Below, in pieces: positions 22,985 through 34,632 of a stretch of DNA of 64,000 nt. The stretch covers positions 1,443,001 to 1,507,000 of the forward strand of contig VICG01000015.1 in assembly GCA_008692225.1 (NCBI GenBank). The letters are read 5' to 3'. Within the stretch, counting starts at the first letter, position 1, and each line of letters begins with the position of its first letter. Both the position numbers and the translations under genes were made by a program. The stretch is from Monilinia fructicola. Lineage: Eukaryota; Ascomycota; Leotiomycetes; Helotiales; Sclerotiniaceae. The notes below the pieces were generated by a model, which saw only the letters and a list, made by a program, of their open reading frames with translations, was not told where the DNA came from and made no database searches.

Positions 22985-24002
22985 TGTGGATAGGAATTGT
23001 CAAGGAAGCCCAGATTGCGGATGTGGTGAAAAGAAGAAGAAATGAGTTCAGAGAGCGTGACGTGACATTCGGTTGTGCTTGGGTGCACTTGAACATACTT
23101 AACTAAAGCCACTGAGTCCAAGAACTCATATTTTCAGAAAGACACTAAAGCTATAGCTTTCCACTCAGATATAGCAAATCACATCCACCAACCAACTATT
23201 CAATGGTATTGACACGAAGGATCAATTTCGTCTTCTAGTCCGGACTTTTGCACACACTTCTTCAAGAGAGCGATTGCCAATTTGCATTCTGTTTGAAGAG
23301 GTCCCAGTAGAAAATATAGAAGTGATGAGATGCTGAAAAGTCCAAGGGAGGGACCGGCTAGGGGTGCCTCGAGTGAGGTATGACTTCTTCTGTATATTTC
23401 TTACATAACTATATCAGCAATGAGCTCTAAATACGATAAAGTCTTCTCTTCCTGTTATGATGTAACCATGATGTATCATTCATCTAGGCTGTCAAAAGAG
23501 TCGTTGTGGAGGCAGAAATATGTGAAATACTGGTAAACAGGGCCGCTGGAAAAAGGCGAGCGTATAGAGTGATGTGTTATTAGACCTACCTAGGCTGATA
23601 GGCAGCCCATCAGCTGTATCGGCCAGCAGGTGAGAATTGGGAATTAGCTGGACGCTGATCGACTGACTGATTGACCACTGGAGTTGATTGTTTGAGAGGA
23701 TCTTGATACTTTATTCGCGGCTTCTTTCGAGATGATACATTTATCTTGCTCTTCGATTCAGTGCCATCGTCGATTATGAGCGGATGTTTTGAATGAGGTT
23801 CAGGATAATGGTAAATAATAAGTGCTAGCAATCATATACATCAAGGATCGTCTAGAAAGAATTGTTTTACTTTGTATTGTTAATGATATAATTAGCTATA
23901 AATATTTTCAAGTAATAGGTACCCCTCCATTTGGTTATCTAGGTTGGCGTTTGTTAATGACGTAGAAAAGATACAGATATCAAGAACAAATCTGATTGAG
24001 TT

Positions 24003-24344
24003 TTGAAGGGGGAGAGTCCGTTTTTGTATACTTTATGCAATTCCAAAGTTTTAAAATCGAAACAAATATCTCACTCAACTACAGAGTTCTCTTTTATGAC
24101 CACTACTAATACCAATCCGAAGGATGGTTTGAGGCTATTGATGTTGCGAGGATTATTCATTACATTGCATGACGACGAGAAGTATAACGAGAAAGATGAC
24201 GTTGATCATCATATTACTAATTGCCTCTTGTTTTTGATACGGAAATACCCATATCCTACAGAGTGGGTTCCATCTTGTTACTTCTCAGAGCTGTCTGAGA
24301 AGATGATGAAGTCTGTTGGTGGATGCGTAGCCCACCAAGCTTGA
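24003..24344 (+). CDS. Possible small ORF, hypothetical
   Basis: Open frame with an internal ATG near 24096 giving about 81 residues of balanced composition (KDGLRLLMLRGLFITLHDDE, then IRKYPYPTEWVPSCYF) and TGA 24342-24344. No homologue was recognised and the surroundings are repeat-rich. It may be a real small protein, a fragment, or chance. Confidence 0.25.
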   Translation: MKGESPFLYTLCNSKVLKSKQISHSTTEFSFMTTTNTNPKDGLRLLMLRGLFITLHDDEKYNEKDDVDHHITNCLLFLIRKYPYPTEWVPSCYFSELSEKMMKSVGGCVAHQA

Positions 24345-24918
24345 GAAGCTACATCTGGTTTCTCCATGTCAATCCTTCCAGTTGGGCCCATCTTGAATGC
24401 GGGTAAGAAACGTGGTGGGATAAGTTTCGGCTAGGCAACTCTCAGTTGGAGAGCACCCGAAATAGCACAGTGATAGAGGTTCAAACCCGAGAGAACTTCA
24501 CACGCTTCAAGCGCGAAGGTATTTTTCCATCGCTACTAGACCACCATCCTTGGCACTGACCATCAATTGAGCGCTTGCACGCGATAGGTCTAAAGCGCCC
24601 AGCATTATGCGAATCACGCTTCTGAGTCTGTCCTACACACAGATCGATAGAACAATGCAAGTAATTACTACTTTGCGAAGAGAGGATACAGAGGGGTCGC
24701 GTACAGTCCGAGCTAGGTTTTCTTGGACCATTGCTGATATTTATGAATGTTGCACTGTATAGCAAAATGCTCGAGATCTAGATTCTCTGTCCCTAGAGTA
24801 CCACTTTTCTGGCAAGATGCCATATATTCGTAGAATCCTCCCTAAATCTTACTATAGCGTATATTTTACGTATATAGTGGTAGGAGCTTTAAAGCGTCCA
24901 CATTGAAAGATTTTTCAG

Positions 24919-25012
24919 AATACTATATTAGCTTCAAAATAGCTTCAAATACTATATTAGCTTCAAAATAGCTTCAAATACTATATTAGCTTCAAAATAG
25001 CTTCAAATACTA
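24919..25012. repeat. 29-bp minisatellite, about 3.2 copies
   Basis: TACTATATTA recurs at 24921, 24950 and 24979, and a diverged copy begins at 25008, an exact 29-bp period. Each unit contains two AGCTTCAAA blocks. The first three copies are almost identical. Confidence 0.9.
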
Positions 25013-25074
25013 GTATACCATTCTCAATCCCACTTCAACTCTTCAACTTCACTTCGATTCTTTAACTTCACTTC

Positions 25075-25205
25075 AATATCATCAATATCATCAATATCAT
25101 CAATATCATCAATCATCATTTCATATCATCAATGATCATCAACTCCATCAAAAGTCATTCAAATATCATCAATATCATCAATATCAGAGCATCAATATCA
25201 TCAAT
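25075..25205. repeat. ATCAATATC nonamer repeats
   Basis: Repeated atcatcaat/atcaatatc units over about 130 bp. Simple-sequence DNA whose apparent reading frames are Ile/Ser/Asn low-complexity artefacts. Confidence 0.85.
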
Positions 25206-25291
25206 ACATATCAATAGTAAGTTATTCCATTCGTTAAAGAATTGCTTTTTCTACCTTCGCTTCCACTCCCCTATTTCGAAAATGCCCCGCG

Positions 25292-25309
25292 CCCCCCCCC
25301 CCCCCCCCC
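25292..25309. repeat. Poly(C) run, 18 nt
   Basis: Uninterrupted C run directly after GCG, mirroring the run at 4088-4110. The exact length is uncertain for technical reasons. Confidence 0.9.
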
Positions 25310-26533
25310 TTCCATCAATAACATATTAACCACTTTAGATTCTGAAATAGCTTCAATACTACCAATAACAACAACAACAACAACAATGATAATACTATAG
25401 ATTATGTAATATGCTCGAATATGCCCAAATAAGGCAATACGCTTAAATAGGCCGAAATCTCGTAGTATACTTAAATAAGCTTAGCTTAATATACTAAGAT
25501 TAACAGACTAAGCTCAAAATAGAATGTGGAACTATTAGTGTTAACTCCTGTTCTTATGCCATATGCCCTGAGATCCATGGATTCCCAAATGTTATATGTC
25601 AAAAAACCATTTTGAATATGGAATTATGCCATAAACCGGATATGGCATATGCATATGGCCATATTTCTGGTACTCTAGGGTGTAGCATCGTCAATTAGAG
25701 GCAGCGTTGCGTTTTCTCGAAGTACTAGGCATGCCCGTTATTGTTTAATAATGGCACCTAAATACCTAGATAGAGATTCCAAGGATACAAAAAAGAAAAG
25801 GGAAATTGGAAAAAGGCTGAAAGAGTTGGTCGATACGAGTGATAGATTGTTGTTGATGAAAGAATAGGAATCAGAGGGCCATGATCGAAGTCTCTAAAGT
25901 CTCCAGCTAGCCTTGATAAAACTAGCGATTTCTGGTTAGATCTCTTTCAAGAATAATGAGCAAGATTAATCAGCAAGAAAACTCATCAGACATGACAAGT
26001 GGGAAACGATGCAGTTATATTACAGATGAGAAACTACTACTAAAGTATGAATATTTGTAGAATCACGTGAAGGTTTTGCCTTCACTACTGCAGATACAAG
26101 CAATCCATCCCATGACAGGAGGTTTTGTTCAGGAACCGTTGGTGGACGTTGGAAGGTTCTCATTATGGTTAGATAGATTTTCCCCTCAACCCTGCCGCTC
26201 CACATGGTATCAAATCCATCCACGCCCCCACAATTTCTGCAATCTGAACCCGTGTCATCTCAGCCTCGCGCAAGGCTTAGAATAAAAAGGTATCTAGGTA
26301 AGGTTAACCTCCCCTAAAAAATAAATAAAAACCACATCTCCGAAACACTTTGAACTTTAACTTCGCCTTTTCTCCTCTCCGCCTCTCCTCTCTCCTCCTC
26401 TCCTCTCCTCTCCTCCTCTCTTCCTGCCCTCCTACCTTGAATCGCGCCCTCTTGAATCACCTCACATCACAGCGCATCATATCGCATCACGCAATCGAAA
26501 CTTTGCCATGCACCCCCCAGCGAATCCCACATC

Positions 26534-28048
26534 ATGAAATCCAATGCTCAATCCCCAACCCGCAACACCTCCAGCCTCTCGCTGCGCGAATCCCTCGCCC
26601 ACCTTTCCCTCAGCGTCCTCCTGTCTCTCGCTCCTCTTCAAGACGCTCTCGCGAGAAAATGGCGAGCCCCTCGTCGCCTCGCTCGCCTTCAGCGGCATTG
26701 CATTTTTCCTCCACCTATTCCATGATCCGCTGGCTGGGCCCGACATTCATGCGCGCCGGCCTCAAGGGGAAGGATCTCTCGAAGCGGGATCGGAAGGAGA
26801 TTCCCGAGACGATGGGCGCCATTTGCGCGGTGGTTTATCTACTCATTATTATTGTTTTCATTCCATTTCCGTTCTACAAGGATATCGTGGCTGCGACGAG
26901 CGGGGGTGGAAATAGGGATGTGGTGAGGGGATTCGAGGAGGTGCACATTGTGCAGAACGGGAGGTTTCTCCATAAGTTTCCGCATAGCAAGGTGAGGGTT
27001 CATGGCGCGGTGCTTTCTTTCATTGCCCGACTTTTCGTATTCATTTTACTTCAATTGGCTGAATCGAGAGAGCAGATGTGCTAACGGATACAACAGCTAG
27101 CATCCTACCTCTCCGCAGTTCTCTCCCTCCAATCCGTAGTAATCCTCGGAATCGGCGATGACCTCTTTGACATCCGCTGGCGGCATAAATTCTTCATCCC
27201 GGCCATCGCCAGCATCCCCATCCTCATCGTCTACTTTGTCGATTTCGGCGTCACCCAAATCGTCATTCCAATCCCCCTGCAGCCCTACCTCGGGGAGCTC
27301 TTCCAATTGGGCCCCTGTACTACATCTACATGGCGGGGATCGCCATCTTCTGCCCCAACAGCATCAACATCCTCGCGGGCATAAACGGGATCGAAGTATC
27401 GCAATCCCTGGTCATCGCGCTCCTGCTCGTCCTAAACGATACCCTGTACCTGCTAACCCCTACCCACACCCCGCCACCGACTCGCACCTCTTCTCCCTCT
27501 ACATGCTCCTCCCCTTCATCGGCGTCTCGCTCGCCCTCCTCTTCCACAACTGGTACCCCTCCCGCGTCTTCGTCGGCGACACCTACTGCTACTTCGCGGG
27601 CATGGTCTTCGCCATCTGCGGCATCCTCGGCCACTTCTCCAAGACGCTCCTCCTCCTCCTCATCCCCCAAACCTTCAACTTCCTCTACAGCATCCCGCAA
27701 CTCTTCCACCTGATCCCCTGCCCGCGCCACCGTCTCCCCCACTACAACGCCCACACCAATCTCCTCGAACCCTCCATCACCCCGTGGCCGCAGCCCCCCA
27801 AGCCACTGCAAGCCACGCTCCTCCACCTCCTCCACAAACTCCACCTCCTCGATGTCAAAACCAACAATGAAGGTCAAATCATCCAGAGTAGCAATTTCAC
27901 CCTCTTGAACTTATGGCTCGTGTGGTTTGGACCGAGGAGAGAAGATAGGCTAGCCCTTGAGATTTTGTGCATGCAGGGGGTGTGTGGATTGTTTGGATTG
28001 TTCGTCAGACATCGGTTGGCCTTGTTGATTTCCAGAGCGATAATCTGA
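26534..28048 (+). CDS. ALG7: UDP-GlcNAc:dolichyl-P GlcNAc-1-P transferase (ALG7)
   Basis: The first enzyme of the dolichol-linked oligosaccharide pathway transfers GlcNAc-1-P to dolichyl phosphate at the ER and is the target of tunicamycin. The sequence shows [34 protein letters not shown] and an intron (GTGAGG to CAACAG, about 26991-27097). It continues with the diagnostic [50 protein letters not shown], a [13 protein letters not shown] motif and [20 protein letters not shown]. Frame breaks lie near 26620 (+1), at T5 26703-26707 (+1), C run 27312-27315 (-1) and C4 27457-27460 (-1). The last residues may also be shifted. Each correction restores family sequence. A second ATG at 26544 would avoid the first break. 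Third positions are strikingly C-rich compared with neighbouring genes. Confidence 0.92.
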
Positions 28049-29122
28049 GCGTGTAGAAAGGACTCGAGCTTGCGAGTGGGGGGTTGGGAGTGGGGGTGAA
28101 GAGGAGCCCCCGGAGGTGAGAATGCTATATTTTCTGCTTTCGAACCCAGGGTACAGATGTACAACAGTATATACCCCAAGCTACTTACCTACCTACCTAT
28201 ATAAAAATGTAATTAGACGACGAATACCAACAACCACTATATACTAAATTGATGTTTACTCTGGTCATCTCAACACAGGTACATGATTCTCCGATTGTAA
28301 TCTATATCCCCTCGACCGTATCACTCACAAAAAATGCACAAAGAGCATTCAAACACTCCAAAAGTATCAGGCAAATATGCAAGTATTGTTGAGCTGTTTT
28401 TCTTCAATTCAGTACGGTATCAATCAATATCATATCAATTCATCCCATTCAATCCCAATCAAGACCATCCATCCCATTCATCTTATCCCAGGGGTTCCCA
28501 CCCAACATTCATCCATACAAACCATTTGATGCCTCCCATAGCATTCACTCAAAGAATGATGGATCAAAGTAGAGTTCCACCCATCCACACCCAACCCCAT
28601 CCATCCGTTGAAACATTCATCTTGTAGCCAGCCACAAAAACAGGCTAGCAGAGCCTAACAAGTGAGAGCATCCTTCCAAGATTTTTTTCGATATCAATCC
28701 ATCCACCCAACATCATCCATCAATCATCATCAATAAAGGATCTACTGATACAGTAAGGTTTGTGTAAGGAAGGTGCTTCGTTTCGCCGTTGCCTGGTGCA
28801 AGGTTTTTTTTTTAAAAAAAAAACAAACGAAGAGGAATGTTCCATTTTAACAAGCAGCATTAAAACATACCCCCGAATATTCGGTTCTGCACCCTCGGAC
28901 GAGTTTGATGGCCCGTTGCGATCGGTATGTGGAAGAACAAGTGAAAATGAAGTAATTAGAACTTCTGGACACCCCGTCCATTGTTTGCGCCTCACCCCTC
29001 GACCTTAGAGTAAGGTCATATCCCAAACCCCTTTTTGAACCCAATGATACCGGCCTCCGGTCCCAAACGCTCGACAGCTGGAAAAAAAAGAAAAGAGAAA
29101 AAAAAAAGCCCCCCCCTTCCCA
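28049..29122. other. Spacer between convergent ALG7 and SET3
   Basis: No supported gene. It contains CATCC/ATCCA-type simple repeats (28430-28620, 28690-28735), a T8/A9 inverted homopolymer at 28805-28823 and a poly(A)/poly(C) patch at 29080-29118. It probably holds both 3' UTRs. Confidence 0.6.
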
Positions 29123-32112
29123 TCACCACGCCGAAGTAGAAAGACAAATAAGGCAATAAATACGCACGAAGCGAAATCTAAACTGTATGTTACAATGCGC
29201 TATTTGATTGTTAAAGGGCATATCATCTTTTAGTGGTGAAGCTCTGCCCGCATCATCCAGAGCAGGGTCGACGATCTTCTTCACTTTAACCTCGTCAATG
29301 GTGGAAAGTGTCGGCTTGAGAACTGCAGGTGGCATTGTGGGGCTGCTTCCTACAGAAGCCTTGCGTCCGCCAGAACCATCGGCATTTTGCTTCTTGCGGG
29401 CTTTATAATCATTAAGCGACATTTTTTCTTTGCAGGACTTGGATTGACACCGTTTGTCAATGTCGAAGAATATGATGGGAAATGGGAGGTGCCATACGGT
29501 GATATCGCTGATGAAGGTATTGCGGAAGAAGGCGTGAGAGTGCCAGGAGTCCCCGAAAGATTGGGCGTTATGAAGGCCGGTATTGGAGGCATTTGTACAC
29601 GTAATTCGGGCGATCTATGGGAATGCCCATTAGTCGAGTTTCCGGACCAAGGTGGAGGTTTCATCGTCTGTCCGATGCCGAATGTAGGCCCATCTGAGTG
29701 ATAGTCGCCAGAGTTTGAGAGCACATCCACGGACGGTGTGGATGAAACAATACTGGCATTTCGAGTCTTTGTATCCGTAGGTGACTCAGTAATTGATCTG
29801 TCTTCTTGAACAGATCCATCAATATCCATTGCCGATGTAGGCGAGGAAAAGTGATGGAGATCCCCATCAAGCATTCCCGCGGCAGCATCTGTGCGTCGGC
29901 GTGTCTCCAAACCACGGACTTGAGCCAGAATCTTAAAGCGATTCCGCAGCATTCGCTTCGCAAGAGATAGGATAGGCCTCTTGGGTGTCGTGTTTGTTCT
30001 TGCTTCGTACCATGCATCTTCATCTCGATCTGTTTGCGTTGAGGAATCTGCATAAACAACCTTCGAGGTTATTGAATTACGGCGTGATTGGGCGGTCGCG
30101 GAATCATCGCGAGATGAGATGGCCTTCGGAGATGCCATAGCCTTTGGCGACGCAGCGCTAAGAGGTGATCCCGATTGTCGCCGCGATGTGCTGGCATCGA
30201 CGTATTGGCGAGCTCGGGATCCGTTGGGATTCGCGAGAGCCGACTGTGAAACAGAAGTTCGTGATACGACTGACTTCTGTCGGGGCTTTGAGTTGGTCTG
30301 CGATGCCGTCGTCGTGATTGGTGAATTCATATTTCGACCCATCCGATGCTCTCTTCTTTTTTTTCGCGCAGGTTGACTCTGTTCCATTTTTCTAAACGAG
30401 TCTTCCAACATTGCCAACTTTCTCTTCTCACGATCGGTCGGCTCGGTCAAGATTCCATTTGTTTCACCGATCCCATGCATTGGAGTCAAGTCAGTCACGA
30501 CTGCGAGGTTTGCTTCGTACGGAGCCGGAAATCGAGCGAGTATCATCATCATCGTTTACCTCTGGATGACCTTCACTGGCCGCTCGACTATTGGTAGCGT
30601 GGCCTGTACTTGTGGGAGAGACGTGCTGTTTGGGTTTACGACCCTTCTTTGATTTCACACCGTTGGTAACATTTGCCCCATTTGATGGAGGTGGAGGTGG
30701 AGGTTGAGCATGCACTCTTCCGTAGTAATCTCGGTGGAACTTCACGAACGCGCAATCTTTACCGGCATTACAAGCACAACCTCCGTGATCCGATAACACC
30801 GAACTGATCGTATTCGTGATGCTTTGATATTCGGATTCGGAAATATCGGGTACTCTATCATCGTCGCCATCAAGATGAAGGGCGCGGTCCAATCTTGACT
30901 TGTCGAGAAACTTGAAATCCCAAGGTAGTGTGATTTGTTCGTTTGGAGGAAGGTTGCTGTCGCAAGTTAGGTAGAAGTGATATTCACTTGTGTTTGCCAC
31001 GATGTATGTCTCCAAGTTTGCGTTCGCTTTGCAACTTCGTCGAACATATCGGCACTGTGATCCTCCATCCCTTGTATCAATATACAATGGTAATCCAGGA
31101 ATGAAAAACGTGAGCGGGCGTGGATGAACACATTCTTCCCCATCTATTCTCGGGATTCTGGTGGTAATCACATTGAAGGCCGATCTGGCCATTAATCTCT
31201 CCAATGGGTTGATTGGCCGGTGTTTTCGTCGTGGTGACGAGAGTTTTCCATTGTACTCTCGTATTGTTTGATGTGAGCAGTCTTGACATCGATGTGCAGC
31301 TTGGGGAATTGATGCGGATCAAGTCGCATCTCAAGTTTTTGAACCACATCATCGAATTTTAATTTGCCATTGCCAACATCTAACTCGAACTGTTTGGCAT
31401 CCGTGATCCAGGTCGACAATTTGTTGGTGACGGTCAAATTGGCCAATGTATTGGTGTCTGTCTCTTGGAATTGCTCGTCATCGTAGAGCGATAGGAAATT
31501 GTCAGAATACGTATGTATTCGGAAATCAATTGGCAGATCTGGTGGTGTGCGTATAGGGCTTGGGGGATGATGGTTATTTCTCGCAGAATAGGGCGGGCTG
31601 CGTTTGGTAACTTGAGAGCTAACGGAATGATGCGACCGATGGCCTTTCGCCTTCTTGTGATGCTCTGGGTCGGCGAAACCATTCGTTTGAATTTCAGAAG
31701 GCTTCGTCTTCTTTTTATGACTCTTTGTTGCGGGCCTTTTATTTTTCTTGTCATTGTTATCATTGTTGGCTTTATTCTGACGGTATTGTTGCTTCTCGGT
31801 GGCGTGCCGACCGTCGAGTTCTCGTGGATTGCATTCAACACATTTGTGAACGAAATCTTCTCTGGAAGCATCTTCTACACTGCCTGGATAGTAGCACTCA
31901 ATGTGCTGCCACGTATCGCACTTATCACAGTATATTGTGTTTCCATCGTCTTCACTGGTATCGCAGATGCAGCGAATTACGTATGGCTCTTCATCCACAG
32001 ACTCTGTGACGGGTCGAGTATCGTTGGTAGAGATCTCAGCACCGGAAGTGGTGAAGGAAGGCTTGATCGGGGTCGCGATTTGCGTCGAGATGGATAGAGA
32101 CCTTTCTGTCAT
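29123..32112 (-). CDS. SET3: SET3-like PHD finger/SET domain chromatin regulator
   Basis: Scaffold of the Set3 histone deacetylase complex. From ATG 32112 there is a PHD finger (C4HC3: IRCICDTSEDDGNTIYCDKC, TWQHIECYYPG, HKCVECNPR, about residues 46-95). A long Lys/His-rich linker follows, then a SET3-type SET domain (TRVQWKTLVTTTKTPANQPI, PLTFFIPGLPLYIDTRDGG, CRYVRRSCKANANLETYI, LPPNEQITLPWDFKFLD) and a Cys patch (GGCACNAGKDC). The tail is long and Ser/Pro-rich, with MSLNDYKARKK near the end. The usual catalytic NHSC context is replaced by RRSCKAN, as in the inactive SET3/UpSET/MLL5 class. Frame breaks occur near 31265, at C4 31138-31141, near 30490 and at T6 29422-29427. The 3' end is uncertain and may include another exon. 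Confidence 0.9.
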
Positions 32113-32680
32113 AATCTAGCAGGAGCCTCTGGGTGGCTGTTTGAGTGAGAGGATAAAGGTGAGTTTCACTGATTCCAAGACCTGAGTCGCATGACGAAGA
32201 CGGCCACGACTCGAAGCAATTACTTATCGCAGAGCGAGAAGGACACTCAATTCCGATGGTATCTTTCATCAGCTAGTGAATGGAGCATGAGAGTCTTCTT
32301 GTCTCCCTTTCGCGTCGGGCAACAACGTGAAATTCGATCGACGGGAGTGTAGGACGACAAGGGTATATGGATCGACGGTTAGAGGTGACTTGTAAACGAT
32401 ATCTTATTAGAATATACGATCTGCAAATCTCATGTATCGAAGTGGGTGTTTCTGGAATTGAAACCGTGTTCGTAAATGAAAGGGTTTCCAGTTCAGAGTG
32501 GAGGCGAGGAGGACGAAGAGACAGGGCTTTTTCGAAGTATGATCTCGAAAGGACAAAGACGATTCAACCGAGTTTTGCGCTTTGGAATGTTTACGCGTTA
32601 TTGTATAATAGATCGAAGGAGGATTTGTTGATGGTATCCTATTTGTAATGTCGTGAATGTAGAAGTTCGAAGAGAGTAAC

Positions 32681-32746
32681 TGTGTGTGTGTGTGTGTGTG
32701 TATGTGTGGTAAAGATCGTGAGTAAGTGAGAGAGAGAGAGAGAGAG
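32681..32746. repeat. (TG)n and (GA)n microsatellites
   Basis: About 27 bp of TG repeats, a short spacer, then an AG repeat of about 16 bp and a G8 run. This is close upstream of SET3, within its likely promoter or 5' UTR. Confidence 0.9.
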
Positions 32747-32989
32747 GAGGGGGGGGATTTAGTTTAGACTGATGAGTGGCTCTTCGAGAGAGGGAAAGAG
32801 GAAAGGAAGGAACCTTCAAAGTTAGTAGGGTTGCCGCTTCAAGGTTAGTGATCAAGACGCTAGTGATCAGATAGGTACGCGAAGGCGCTGCACACAGGAA
32901 TATTTCCCAATGCCGCTTTTGATTAGTCGAAACATGAAGGGAAAAGTAAAAGAAAGATAAGAAGTGAGAAATGAAGGAAGGGTAAGAGA

Positions 32990-33030
32990 GGTTAGAGAGA
33001 GAGGGAGAGAGAGGGGAGAGAGAGAGAGAG

Positions 33031-33065
<35 letters not shown>

Positions 33066-33160
33066 GGAGAGGCGGAGAGAGGAAAAGAGAGAGAGAGGGA
33101 GAGGAGAGAGGAGGAAGGGGAGAAGGGAGGAGAGGGCGAAGGAGATAGAGAGAGAAAGAG
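32990..33160. repeat. (GA)n-(GT)n compound microsatellite
   Basis: A GA-rich tract with a core (AG)n at 33018-33034, passing directly into (GT)n at 33034-33062 and then more GA-rich sequence to about 33160. Nearly all purine or alternating purine/pyrimidine. Confidence 0.9.
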
Positions 33161-33397
33161 AGAAAAAGAAGAGAAGATATAAGACAAAATAGATAGATAG
33201 ATAGATAGGTAAGTAAGTAAAAAGGTGATTGTTAAAAGTAAGCAAAAGCTTCCCAAGTTATAGTATTACCAATTTCCAATGTATATTTATTATTATACAT
33301 TTGGATTTACCTTTTTTCTTCTCGATTTCTTCTGATGTTTGTTGCCATTCGAAGTTGATGAGTGTGAGCAAATGAAAGGAAGAAAGAGAATAATATA

Positions 33398-33525
33398 CTG
33401 TTATTATTATTATTATGATTATTATTATGATGATGATAATATCACAATATCATACTATCATCTCATAACAATCATAACAATCATAATAATCATAATAATC
33501 ATAATCATAATCATAATAATAAGGT
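33398..33525. repeat. ATT/ATG/AATC trinucleotide-type repeats
   Basis: Consecutive TTATTA, TGATGA and AATCATAA blocks over about 125 bp. The Tyr/Asp/Ile-only translation confirms simple-sequence origin. Confidence 0.85.
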
Positions 33526-33804
33526 TGTGAAGGTTGTGTGTGTATGGAATCTGGATGGTGTGATGATTATGGTGATTGTATGTGGTAAAGCTGAATATTG
33601 AAATGAGTGAAGGGAACAGGGGAGGATCAGTAAACAACAAGTTTGAAAGTTCCAAGCAAGCAAGTAAGATGATGGCAGATGGTTGGTGGTTGGTGTTGGT
33701 GGCTGGTGGTAAGTGATAAATGGTAAGTGGTAACCTTGGAAGTGGTAGGTGGATTGATTAAATAGAGTAGGTAAGCTTTATTAAATCAATCATGATGAAG
33801 TAAT

Positions 33805-33945
33805 AAAATGAAAACGAAAATGAAAATAGAAATGAAAATAGAAATGAAAATAGAAATGAAAATAGAAATGAAATAGAAATGAAAATAGAAAATGAAATAG
33901 AAATGAAAATAGAAATGAAATAGAAATGAAATAAAAAAAAAAAAT
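33805..33945. repeat. GAAAATAGAAAT minisatellite
   Basis: About eleven imperfect copies of a 10-12-bp purine-rich unit (gaaaatagaaat with gaaatagaaat variants) ending in a poly(A) run of about 12. Confidence 0.9.
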
Positions 33946-34205
33946 CAATTTAGGAGAAATATACTTATCTAGGTATTAATTGTATTATAATAAGGAAAAT
34001 TAATAGGAAAAAATACGAAATAGAAAAAAATAAGTATTTTAAAGAATTCAATTCTTATATATAGGAACGAACGAGAATAAATAATGTATTAATTAATAAT
34101 AAATTAATAAATAAATTAAAAATAACGGGAATAATATAGTAGATAATAGAAATATTAAGAAATTCTAGGTTCTAAGATTAATTAAAGTATAAATAAATAT
34201 CCTAA

Positions 34206-34242
34206 TTAGGTATTTAGGTATTTAGGTATTTAGGTATTTAGA
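34206..34242. repeat. TAGGTATTT nonamer array
   Basis: Four tandem copies of the 9-bp unit TAGGTATTT. The TAGGTA core is the half-site of the recurrent TACCTAGGTA palindrome. Confidence 0.85.
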
Positions 34243-34499
34243 TATATAAAGTGTATAAACGATGAATAGTAAATAGATAAATAAATGAAGGAAGGAAGGA
34301 ATAAATATATGTATATATGAATAAATGATAAAATATAATAATGTAAAGACTTTCAAGTTGCGGCTGTGCGCATAAAGAACCTTGAATTGGAAGATGAAGA
34401 GCAGGAGGCATGTTTGATGGGGGATGGGTGGGTTGTTGGTGGAAAGATGTTGGTTGATGGATTGATGGTTGAAGAATGATGGATGATATGAATATGAAT

Positions 34500-34632
34500 G
34501 AATAAGTGAGTGAGTGAGTAGTGAATGTGTGAGTGAGTGAATGAGTGAATGAGTGAATGAATGAGTGAGTGAGTGAGTGATGTAAATAATAAATGGGTCA
34601 TTGGGAAGATCCATCCATCCATCCATCCATTC
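34500..34632. repeat. GAGT and CATC tetranucleotide arrays
   Basis: An imperfect (GAGT/GAAT)n array at 34504-34580, followed by (CCAT)n at 34611-34632. Confidence 0.85.

Larger units (their letters stand above)
23150..26533. other. Gene-poor spacer upstream of ALG7
   Basis: Mostly noncoding. It contains a candidate small ORF (listed separately), a 29-bp minisatellite, ATCAATATC repeats, a poly(C) run and a pyrimidine-rich tract (26360-26430, TCCTCTCC repeats) just before ALG7 that resembles a fungal CT-rich core promoter. Confidence 0.6.

Noticed and set aside
24425..24495. tRNA-like sequence (CTCAGTTGGAGAGC D-arm-like and GGTTCAAACCC T-loop-like motifs)
   Set aside because: The T stem pairs at only about two of five positions and no acceptor stem can be formed, so it is at best a degenerate remnant and more likely chance.
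27326..27877. Minus-strand Glu/Val/Gly-rich frame of 183 codons
   Set aside because: Antisense of the C-rich wobble positions of ALG7.
31513..32097. Plus-strand frame of 194 codons with hydrophobic stretches
   Set aside because: It is the antisense of the SET3 PHD/linker region. The minus-strand protein has an intact zinc-binding pattern.
32598..33256. Two long minus-strand frames rich in Ser, Leu, Pro, Thr and His
   Set aside because: They translate (GA)n and (GT)n microsatellites and have no independent coding evidence.
34500..34632. Regularly spaced repeats considered as a CRISPR array
   Set aside because: These are contiguous tetranucleotide microsatellites without unique spacers, in a eukaryotic genome.
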